Assembly (NCBI RefSeq): GCF_018137945.1
Contig: NZ_CP073089.1
Location: 1,798,001 to 1,862,000, forward strand
Reading direction: 5' to 3'
DNA length: 64,000 nucleotides
Origin: Brevibacterium sp. W7.2
GTDB lineage: Bacteria > Actinomycetota > Actinomycetes > Actinomycetales > Brevibacteriaceae
The notes under the pieces are model-generated. The model saw nothing but the letters and a program-made list of their open reading frames with translations. It was not told where the DNA came from and did not search any database. Shown here piece after piece: positions 34,036 to 40,747 of this stretch (position 1 is the first letter of the stretch; every line of letters starts with the position of its first letter). Both the position numbers and the translations under genes were made by a program.

Positions 34036-34494
34036 CTACTGCGCCTTCGAGGCGAGGATCATGTTCGTGATCCGCACGATCGAGAGCAGCCGACCCTCCT
34101 CGTCGGTCATCCTCACCTCGTGGGACATGAGCGTGCGGCCGCGGTGGAGCACCTCGGCGCGCCCGGTGACGAGCTCTCCGCGCATCGCCCGCAGATGGGT
34201 GGCATTGAGGTCGACGCCGACGACGTTCTTCCCGCCGCTGGTGAGGAACGCATGCATCGAGGCGAGCGATTCCGCGAGGACGACGTGACCGCCGCCGTGG
34301 AAGAGGCCCATCGGCTGCGTGTTGCCTGCGACCGGCACGGTCGCGCTCATCCAGTCGAAGCCGATGCCGGTGAACGCGATGCCCATCCGGTCGGCGAGCC
34401 CACCCCCGGCGCCCTGGGCGTTGAGCTGGTCGAGCAGACCCTTAGCCTCGTCCTCGGTCGTCTCTGCTGTCAGCGATACGTGCGGAACCACCAT
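34036..34494 (-). CDS. PaaI-type hotdog thioesterase
   Basis: A 152-residue acyl-CoA thioesterase candidate. The ATG at 34494 has AAGGAG five bases upstream on the minus strand; an ATG 15 bases earlier (34509) lacks one. The hotdog core has MGLFHGGGHVVLAESLAS, with the HGG and Glu arrangement of PaaI/EntH enzymes, followed by GVDLNATHLRAMR. The natural substrate is unknown. It is divergent from polA, and the polA -10 box lies in the 43-base gap. Confidence 0.85.
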   Translation of the reverse strand: MVVPHVSLTAETTEDEAKGLLDQLNAQGAGGGLADRMGIAFTGIGFDWMSATVPVAGNTQPMGLFHGGGHVVLAESLASMHAFLTSGGKNVVGVDLNATHLRAMRGELVTGRAEVLHRGRTLMSHEVRMTDEEGRLLSIVRITNMILASKAQ

Positions 34495-34524
34495 CGATCT
34501 CCTTCTCATGTCCGTGATGAACGC

Positions 34525-34530
34525 TAGGCT
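34525..34530 (+). promoter_or_regulatory. -10 box of polA, leaderless type
   Basis: TAGGCT is followed by seven bases and the GTG at 34538. It supports that start over the long upstream frame, which runs antisense to the thioesterase gene. Confidence 0.62.
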
Positions 34531-34537
34531 AAGGCAT

Positions 34538-37207
34538 GTGAGTCACGCTAACGAATCCCTCCTGCTCATCGACGGTCACTCGCTGGCCTACCGCGCCTTC
34601 CACGCCCTCCCGGCGGAGAACTTCTCCACGAGCACCGGCCAGACGACGAACGCGATCTTCGGGTTCATCTCGATGCTCATCAACGTCCTCCGCGACGAAT
34701 CGCCGAGCCACGTCGCCGTCGCCTTCGACCTCGGCCGGGAGACGTTCCGCCTCGAGGAGTACCCGGAGTACAAGGCGGGGCGGGCGAAGACCCCGCCGGA
34801 GTTCCACCCGCAGATCGACCTCATCAAGGACATCGTCACCGCCATGGGCATCCGGGTCGTGACGAAGGAGGGCTTCGAAGCCGACGACGCGCTCGCGACG
34901 ATGGCGACAATGGGCACCGAGGCCGGCGCCGCGGTCGAGGTGATGACCGGGGACAAGGACTCCTTCCAGCTCTCGACCGACACCGTGACGATCCTCTATC
35001 CCAAGCGCGGGGTCAGCGACCTCGTGCGGATGACGCCCGAGGCGATCGAGGAGAAGTACGGGGTCACCCCCGCCAACTACCGGGGCCTGGCCGCGCTCGT
35101 CGGGGAGAAGGCCGACAACCTGCCCGGCGTGCCCGGAGTCGGGGACAAGACCGCCGCGAAATGGCTCAAGGCCCACGGCGACCTGCCCGGCGTGCTCGAG
35201 CACGCCGACGAGATCGGCGGCAAGGTGGGGGAGAAGCTGCGCGACCACATCCCCGAGGTCGAACGCAACTACCGCCTCAACCGGCTCCTCGACGACCTCG
35301 ACCTCGGCCTCGACTTCGCCGACCTGAAATGGGGCGAGGGCGACCCGGCCGAGCTCAGCAGCCTCTTCGACCAGCTCGAGTTCCAGGCCCTCGGCAAGCG
35401 CCTGGCGGCGATCTTCGGCGACGCCGCGACCCCGGAGGCGGCGGAGTCCGCCCCCGCCCGGGAGGTCGAGATCGCGACGGTCGCTGTGCCCGCCCTCCTC
35501 GACTCCATCGCCGAGGCGGATGTCCTCGCGCTCGACACCGACGGGACGTACGAACTCGGACACGGCGATGTGCGCTTCCTCGCGGTCTCCGCCCAGCCGG
35601 GGACCGCCTCGGTGGTCGACCTGGGAGAGGCGAGCGACGCCGACCTGGCCGCCCTTGAGGCCGCCCTGCGGAAGGCCGCGCTCATCTTCCACTCCTCGAA
35701 GGTGCAGATCAAGGCCCTGCGCTCGGTGGGCATCGACCTCACCGACGTCGCCGGGGACACGGCCCTGGCCGCGTACCTCCTCGTGCCCGACCAGCGCAGC
35801 TACGAACTGCGCGACATCGCCGCCGAGCGCGCCGGCATCGACCTCGCCCCCGCCGAAGCGAAGGACGGTCAGCTCGCCCTCGACCTCGACACCGACGCGA
35901 CCGCGCGCACCCACGGCGCCAACGCCGCGGCCCTGCTCGAGGTCCACGAGATCCTCGCGACGGCCATCGACGAGGCGAACATGACCCAGGTCTACCGCGA
36001 CATCGAGTTGCCGCTCGTGCCCGTCCTCGCCGGCATGGAGCTCGCCGGCATCGCCATCGACGAAGCGGGGCTGGCCGAACTCGTCGAGGACTTCACGAAG
36101 CAGGCGCAGGCAAGTGCCGAACTCGCGTACGAGGCGATCGGCCACGAGGTCAACCTCGGCTCCCCGAAGCAGCTCCAGACGGTCCTCTTCGACGAACTCG
36201 ACATGCCGAAGACGAAGCGGACGAAGACGGGATACACGACCGACGCGGATGCGCTGGCCGAGCTCTTCGTCAAGACCGAGCACCCGTTCCTCCAGCACCT
36301 GCTCGCCCACCGCGACGCGACGAAGCTCAAGCAGACCGTCGTCGGCCTCGGCAAGACCGTCGCCGAGGACGGGCGCATCCACACGACGTATCAGCAGACG
36401 GTCGCGGCGACCGGCCGCCTGTCCTCGCTCGACCCGAACCTGCAGAACATCCCCGTGCGCACGGAGTCGGGCCGGCGCATCCGGGAGGTCTTCGTCGCCG
36501 ACCCGCACGTGCCGGGCGGACTGCTCCTCACCGCCGACTACTCGCAGATCGAGATGCGCATCATGGCGCATCTGTCCGGGGACGCCGCGCTCATCCAGGC
36601 GTTCAAGGACGGCGAGGACCTCCACTCCTACGTCGGCTCGAAGGTCTTCTCCGTCGGCATCGACGAGGTCGATGCGACGATGCGCTCGAAGGTCAAGGCG
36701 ATGTCGTACGGCCTCGTCTACGGACTCTCCGCATTCGGACTGTCGAAGCAGCTGGCGATCGGCGTCGATGAGGCCCGCGGTCTCATGGACCAGTACTTCG
36801 AGCGCTTCGGCGCCGTCAAGGACTACCTCGACGAGATCGTCGAGCAGGCCAGGGACAACGGCTTCACCGAGACGATCATGGGCCGCCGGCGCTATCTGCC
36901 GGCACTCCACAGCGACCGCCGGCAGCTGCGGGAGATGGCCGAGCGCGCGGCGCTCAACGCCCCGATCCAGGGCTCGGCGGCCGACATCATGAAGATCGCC
37001 ATGCTCAAGGTCGCCGACCGCCTCGAGGGCTTCCGATCCCGGATGCTCCTCCAGGTCCACGACGAGATCATCGTCGACCTCCACCCCGAGGAGGCCGACG
37101 AGGTCAAGGCCATCGTCACCGAGGAGATGGGATCGGCGTACGAACTCGACGTCCCGCTCGACGTCAACGTCGGCACCGGCGTCTCCTGGCACGCCGCCGC
37201 CCACTGA
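34538..37207 (+). CDS. polA: DNA polymerase I
   Basis: Repair and Okazaki-fragment polymerase of 889 residues. The 5' nuclease domain (about 1-300) has LLLIDGHSLAYRAFHA and GDKDSFQL. The middle exonuclease-like domain (about 315-490) lacks proofreading residues: the DxE motif reads LDTDGT and the second Asp motif reads FHSSKVQIK, so 3'-5' activity is probably lost. Polymerase motif A is TADYSQIEMR (Asp667), motif B is RSKVKAMSYGLVYG and motif C is QVHDEI. Tyr724 in motif B replaces the Phe of E. coli, the type that accepts dideoxynucleotides and is known in mycobacteria. Confidence 0.96.
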   Translation: MSHANESLLLIDGHSLAYRAFHALPAENFSTSTGQTTNAIFGFISMLINVLRDESPSHVAVAFDLGRETFRLEEYPEYKAGRAKTPPEFHPQIDLIKDIVTAMGIRVVTKEGFEADDALATMATMGTEAGAAVEVMTGDKDSFQLSTDTVTILYPKRGVSDLVRMTPEAIEEKYGVTPANYRGLAALVGEKADNLPGVPGVGDKTAAKWLKAHGDLPGVLEHADEIGGKVGEKLRDHIPEVERNYRLNRLLDDLDLGLDFADLKWGEGDPAELSSLFDQLEFQALGKRLAAIFGDAATPEAAESAPAREVEIATVAVPALLDSIAEADVLALDTDGTYELGHGDVRFLAVSAQPGTASVVDLGEASDADLAALEAALRKAALIFHSSKVQIKALRSVGIDLTDVAGDTALAAYLLVPDQRSYELRDIAAERAGIDLAPAEAKDGQLALDLDTDATARTHGANAAALLEVHEILATAIDEANMTQVYRDIELPLVPVLAGMELAGIAIDEAGLAELVEDFTKQAQASAELAYEAIGHEVNLGSPKQLQTVLFDELDMPKTKRTKTGYTTDADALAELFVKTEHPFLQHLLAHRDATKLKQTVVGLGKTVAEDGRIHTTYQQTVAATGRLSSLDPNLQNIPVRTESGRRIREVFVADPHVPGGLLLTADYSQIEMRIMAHLSGDAALIQAFKDGEDLHSYVGSKVFSVGIDEVDATMRSKVKAMSYGLVYGLSAFGLSKQLAIGVDEARGLMDQYFERFGAVKDYLDEIVEQARDNGFTETIMGRRRYLPALHSDRRQLREMAERAALNAPIQGSAADIMKIAMLKVADRLEGFRSRMLLQVHDEIIVDLHPEEADEVKAIVTEEMGSAYELDVPLDVNVGTGVSWHAAAH

Positions 37208-37232
37208 GTCTGGCATGCCGCCGCCCACTGAG
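37186..37232 (+). repeat. 24-bp tandem duplication of the polA 3' end
   Basis: Bases 37186-37208 and 37210-37232 match at 22 of 23 positions with a 24-base period. The first copy encodes WHAAAH and the polA stop; the second repeats the same codons and stop in frame. Confidence 0.85.
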
Positions 37233-37290
37233 GGCGGTGTGGCGTGGGCACGAGCAGGATCGTGCGCCGAGGTGGTGGTCCGAACCTGGC

Positions 37291-37296
37291 TAGACT
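37291..37296 (+). promoter_or_regulatory. -10 box of the DinB-like gene, leaderless type
   Basis: TAGACT is followed by six bases and the ATG at 37303. No ribosome binding site is visible. Confidence 0.65.
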
Positions 37297-37302
37297 GTCG
37301 AC

Positions 37303-37917
37303 ATGGACGGGCGATTGACCGAGAACTTCGCCGAGGCGGCCTGCTGGGTCGAGTCCCTCGTCGACCGCATCGACCCGCGCGCATGGGACGGACCCGGCCT
37401 GGGCGACTGGAGTCTCCGTGCCCTCGTCGGTCACACGAGCAGGTCACTGCTCACCGTTGAGGCCTACCTGGTCGCTCCCGCCGACGAGGTGGCGCTCGAG
37501 AGCCCGGAGGCCTACTTCGCCTTCGTCGCCACGCAGACGAGCACCGATCCGGGCGCCGTGTTCGAGCGGGGCGTCGCCGCCGGTGAGGCCCTCGGCAGCG
37601 ACCCCGGGCGTGCGCTGAGCGCGATCGCCGACCGGGTCATCCCGCTCGTTCAGTCGGCTGAGGACCGCGTCATGACGACCGCCGCCGGCCCGATGCTGCT
37701 CAGTGCCTATCTGCCGACGCGGACGTTCGAACTCACCGTGCACGGTCTCGACATTGCCGCGGCTGCCGCAATCACCGCCTCGGCGCCGGACGGTCCCTTG
37801 GTCGAATCGCTCGGTATCGCAGCCCGACTGGCTGCCCTCGGAGGCGACGGAGAGCGCGTGCTCCTGGCGCTGACGGGCAGAACCGCGCTCGGAGACCGTT
37901 TCTCCGTCCTCGACTGA
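37303..37917 (+). CDS. Maleylpyruvate isomerase N-terminal (DinB-like) domain protein
   Basis: A 204-residue protein of the actinobacterial DinB/mycothiol-dependent superfamily. The N-terminal helical bundle has WVESLVDRIDPRAWDGPGLG and WSLRALVGHTSRSLLTVE, where the His of VGHT is the usual first metal ligand. A second His occurs in ELTVHGLDIA (near residue 148). Relatives use mycothiol or bind zinc or nickel; the reaction here is unknown. It stands alone between polA and a convergent methyltransferase gene. Confidence 0.75.
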   Translation: MDGRLTENFAEAACWVESLVDRIDPRAWDGPGLGDWSLRALVGHTSRSLLTVEAYLVAPADEVALESPEAYFAFVATQTSTDPGAVFERGVAAGEALGSDPGRALSAIADRVIPLVQSAEDRVMTTAAGPMLLSAYLPTRTFELTVHGLDIAAAAAITASAPDGPLVESLGIAARLAALGGDGERVLLALTGRTALGDRFSVLD

Positions 37918-37937
37918 CGAGGTCCTCGACCGAGGTT
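37906..37937 (+). repeat. 16-bp tandem repeat across the stop of the DinB-like gene
   Basis: GTCCTCGACTGACGAG (37906-37921, with the TGA stop) is followed directly by GTCCTCGACCGAGGTT (37922-37937), 12 of 16 identical. In the second copy the TGA has become CGA. Confidence 0.65.
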
Positions 37938-37950
37938 CGCGGCCGCCCCG

Positions 37951-38083
37951 CTCTCGATCTCGCGGCAGCGCGGAAATCGCGTTGGCGCGCTCTCGATCAA
38001 GCCGGAGCACGGATAGCGGCCCGTGCACGACCCGCTATCCGCGCTGCCCCTTGATCGAGGGGCAGCTGCCGCGTGATCGACGG
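37951..38083. repeat. REP-like palindrome cluster
   Basis: Two direct copies (37951-37980 and 37990-38019) begin CTCTCGATC and continue to CGGAAATCGC or CGGATAGCGG. A third copy (38032-38061) is inverted. 37992-38019 and 38032-38059 pair at 24 of 28 positions around a 12-base loop, including CTCGATCAAG/CTTGATCGAG and CGGATAGCGG/CCGCTATCCG. A shorter inverted copy is at 38061-38083. It lies between two convergent genes. Confidence 0.75.
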
Positions 38084-38127
38084 AAGTTCGCGCCGAGGCG
38101 GTCCGGCGGCCCGGCAGTCGCGTAGTA

Positions 38128-38199
38128 GGGGCACGGGTCAGGCCCCGGGCAGAATTCAAACCTCGGGCAGAGGTCAGGCCTCGGGCAGGGTTGTCGAGA
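38128..38199. repeat. 18-bp tandem repeat across the methyltransferase stop
   Basis: Units start at 38128, 38146, 38164 and 38182; CGGGCAG opens the last three. The unit at 38164 holds the stop (TGA on the minus strand at 38176-38174). In-frame TGAs recur at 38158-38156 and 38140-38138, so three stops follow each other in the same frame. Confidence 0.75.
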
Positions 38200-39013
38200 A
38201 GATCACGGTGCCGGGCATGAGAGCACCGCGCAGGGGCGACCAGCCGCCCCACGCCGTCTCGTTGGAGTCGGGCCACTCGGGTTCGGTGACCGCGTCGATC
38301 CGGAAGCCGGCGGCCACGAGGAGGCTCACCCAGTCGCCCATCGTCCGGTGGTGCTCGGCGTAGACGGGCTGACCGTCGGCGGCGATCTCGACGTACGGGG
38401 TCCGGTCGAAGTACGAGTACTCGACGGTCAGCCCGTTCTCCCCGGGCACGTCGGGGAACATCCAGCGCATCGGATGCGTCGTCGAGAACACCCACTTCCC
38501 GCCGGGACGGACGACGCGGGCCACCTCGGCGAGGACCACCTCGGCGTCCTTGACGAAGGGGAGGGCCCCGTACGCGGAGAACGCGATGTCGAAGCTGTTC
38601 GAGGCGAACGGCAGCTGGCGGGCATCGGCGCGGACGAACGTCGGGGGAGTGGCGTCGGCGCTCAGCGGATTCTCCCGCTGCAGGCGCGAGGCCTGCTCGA
38701 GCATGCCCGCGGAGACGTCGATGCCGGTGGCGATCGCCCCCTCCTCGGCGAGCCAGCGGGAGCACTGGCCGGCCCCGCACCCGACCTCGAGGATCTGGCG
38801 GCGGGCGACGTCACCGAGGAGATGGACGTCGGATTCGTGAATTCCCTCGGGACACCAGATGAAATCGGAGGCGCCGAGGAAGCTGCCGTGCTCGGCGAGG
38901 TAGTCCTCGGCGGAGTTGTCCCAATAGCTGCGATTGGCGCGCACTGACGCCTCTTCGTCGATGGGCAGGTACCCGCCGCTGATGACCTCTGTCGAATAGC
39001 TTCCGTCGCTCAT
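38174..39013 (-). CDS. Class I SAM-dependent methyltransferase
   Basis: A 279-residue methyltransferase of unknown substrate. The ATG at 39013 has GGAGGA four bases upstream on the minus strand; the open frame runs 54 codons further but into the rpsA promoter. The SAM-binding region has ILEVGCGAGQCSRWL (motif I) then GIDVSAGMLEQA, followed by DARQLPFASNSFD and a post-motif RVVRPGGKWVFSTTHP. The N-terminal part with NRSYWDNSAEDYLAEHG is typical of UbiE-like enzymes. It is divergent from rpsA. An 18-bp repeat covers its 3' end. Confidence 0.85.
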   Translation of the reverse strand: MSDGSYSTEVISGGYLPIDEEASVRANRSYWDNSAEDYLAEHGSFLGASDFIWCPEGIHESDVHLLGDVARRQILEVGCGAGQCSRWLAEEGAIATGIDVSAGMLEQASRLQRENPLSADATPPTFVRADARQLPFASNSFDIAFSAYGALPFVKDAEVVLAEVARVVRPGGKWVFSTTHPMRWMFPDVPGENGLTVEYSYFDRTPYVEIAADGQPVYAEHHRTMGDWVSLLVAAGFRIDAVTEPEWPDSNETAWGGWSPLRGALMPGTVIFSTTLPEA

Positions 39014-39086
39014 GAGTCCTCCGCGGTCGAACGGGCAGATCACCTCGGATTCCGAGGGTGCATTCACGCCCTGAATGATGCTAGTA

Positions 39087-39116
39087 TTGACAACCGTATG
39101 TGCGTATGCATACAAG
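39087..39116 (+). promoter_or_regulatory. Promoter of rpsA
   Basis: A perfect TTGACA (39087-39092) is followed after 18 bases by TACAAG (39111-39116). The palindrome GTATGCATAC (39104-39113) overlaps the -10 region and could be an operator. The leader is about 95 bases to the rpsA ATG and contains CTGTGTCACAG at 39157-39167. Confidence 0.65.
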
Positions 39117-39219
39117 TCCATAATCGTAATCGAGACCGGATGCGATTCCCCACAGGCTGTGTCACAGCAGATCAAGGGTATCGGATCCGGGACACAATTC
39201 CATCGGAGTCCCTACCTAT

Positions 39220-40698
39220 ATGACCACCACCACGCCGGAATCGGTGCAGCCGAAGCAGGTCGCTGTCAATGACATCGGAACCGCTGAGGACTTCCTCGCC
39301 GCCGTCGACGAGACGATCAAGTACTTCAACGATGGCGACATCGTCGAAGGCACCGTCGTCAAGGTCGATCGCGACGAGGTCCTCGTCGACATCGGATACA
39401 AGACGGAAGGCGTCGTCCTTTCGCGTGAACTCTCCATCAAGCACGATGTCGATCCCGGCGAAGTCGTCGAGGTCGGGGACCCCATCGAGGCACTCGTTCT
39501 CCAGAAGGAGGACAAAGAGGGCCGTCTCATGCTGTCGAAGAAGCGTGCGCAGTACGAGCGCGCCTGGGGCGACATCGAGAAGATCAAGGAAGAGGACGGG
39601 GTCGTCACCGGCACCGTCATCGAGGTTGTCAAGGGCGGCCTGATCGTCGACATCGGCCTCCGCGGCTTCCTCCCCGCCTCGCTCGTCGAGATGCGTCGCG
39701 TCCGCGACCTCGCCCCCTACATCGGGCAGCAGGTCGAGGCGAAGATCATCGAGCTCGACAAGAACCGCAACAACGTCGTCCTCTCGCGCCGCGCCTGGCT
39801 CGAGCAGACCCAGTCCGAGGTCCGCCACGACTTCCTCCAGACCCTCCAGAAGGGTCAGGTCCGTCCGGGCGTCGTCTCCTCGATCGTCAACTTCGGTGCC
39901 TTCGTCGACCTCGGTGGTGTCGACGGACTCGTGCACGTCTCGGAGCTGTCCTGGAAGCACATCGATCACCCGGGTGAGGTCGTCACCGTCGGTGACGAGG
40001 TCACCGTCGAGGTTCTCGACGTCGACATGGACCGGGAGCGCGTCTCGCTCTCGCTCAAGGCGACGCAGGAAGATCCGTGGCAGCACTTCGCCCGGACCCA
40101 CGTCATCGGCCAGATCGTGCCGGGCAAGGTCACCAAGCTCGTTCCGTTCGGTGCGTTCGTGCGCGTCGAGGACGGCATCGAGGGCCTCGTCCACATCTCC
40201 GAGCTCGCCGTGCGCCACGTCGACCTCCCGGAGCAGGTCGTCTCCGTCGACGAGACGATCTACGTCAAGGTCATCGACATCGACCTCGAGCGCCGCCGCA
40301 TCTCGCTCTCGCTCAAGCAGGCGAACGAAGGCGTCGACCCCGAGGCCGAAGAGTTCCTCGACCCCGCTCTCTACGGCATGCCGCAGGAGTACGACGAGGA
40401 CGGCAACTACAAGTACCCCGAAGGCTTCGACCCCGAGACCAACGAGTGGATCGAGGGTTTCGAGGCGCAGCGCGAGGTCTGGGAGCAGCAGTACGCCGCC
40501 GCCCAGTCGCGCTGGGAAGAGCACAAGAAGCAGGTCGCGAAGGCGATTGCCGCAGACGCCGAGGCCGGCGCCGCGGAATCGGGCTCCGACGCCGCTCCCG
40601 CCACCGGGTCCTTCTCCTCCGAGGAGTCGGGCGACGAAGGCACGCTCGCCAGCGACGAAGCACTCGCAGCCCTGCGTGAGAAGCTTGCAGGCAGCTGA
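39220..40698 (+). CDS. rpsA: 30S ribosomal protein S1
   Basis: Brings mRNA to the small ribosomal subunit. The 492-residue protein has four S1 (OB-fold) domains, at about 34-105, 122-188, 208-277 and 294-364. Typical pieces are GDIVEGTVVKVDRDEVLVD, VPGKVTKLVPFGAFV and GLVHISEL. An acidic Ala/Ser/Glu tail follows from about 430. GGAG is 11 bases before the ATG. Actinobacterial S1 often has four rather than six domains. A hairpin terminator lies 14 bases after the stop. Confidence 0.96.
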   Translation: MTTTTPESVQPKQVAVNDIGTAEDFLAAVDETIKYFNDGDIVEGTVVKVDRDEVLVDIGYKTEGVVLSRELSIKHDVDPGEVVEVGDPIEALVLQKEDKEGRLMLSKKRAQYERAWGDIEKIKEEDGVVTGTVIEVVKGGLIVDIGLRGFLPASLVEMRRVRDLAPYIGQQVEAKIIELDKNRNNVVLSRRAWLEQTQSEVRHDFLQTLQKGQVRPGVVSSIVNFGAFVDLGGVDGLVHVSELSWKHIDHPGEVVTVGDEVTVEVLDVDMDRERVSLSLKATQEDPWQHFARTHVIGQIVPGKVTKLVPFGAFVRVEDGIEGLVHISELAVRHVDLPEQVVSVDETIYVKVIDIDLERRRISLSLKQANEGVDPEAEEFLDPALYGMPQEYDEDGNYKYPEGFDPETNEWIEGFEAQREVWEQQYAAAQSRWEEHKKQVAKAIAADAEAGAAESGSDAAPATGSFSSEESGDEGTLASDEALAALREKLAGS

Positions 40699-40711
40699 CA
40701 TCAGCGCAGTG

Positions 40712-40743
40712 AAGGGCTCCCGGCCGACAGGTCGGGAGCCCTT
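40712..40743 (+). terminator. Terminator of rpsA
   Basis: An 11-bp stem (40712-40722 with 40733-40743) with a 10-base loop begins 14 bases after the rpsA stop and ends in TTT. The TTG start proposed for the next gene is only four bases beyond it, so read-through control of that gene is possible. Confidence 0.82.
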
Positions 40744-40747
40744 TGCA

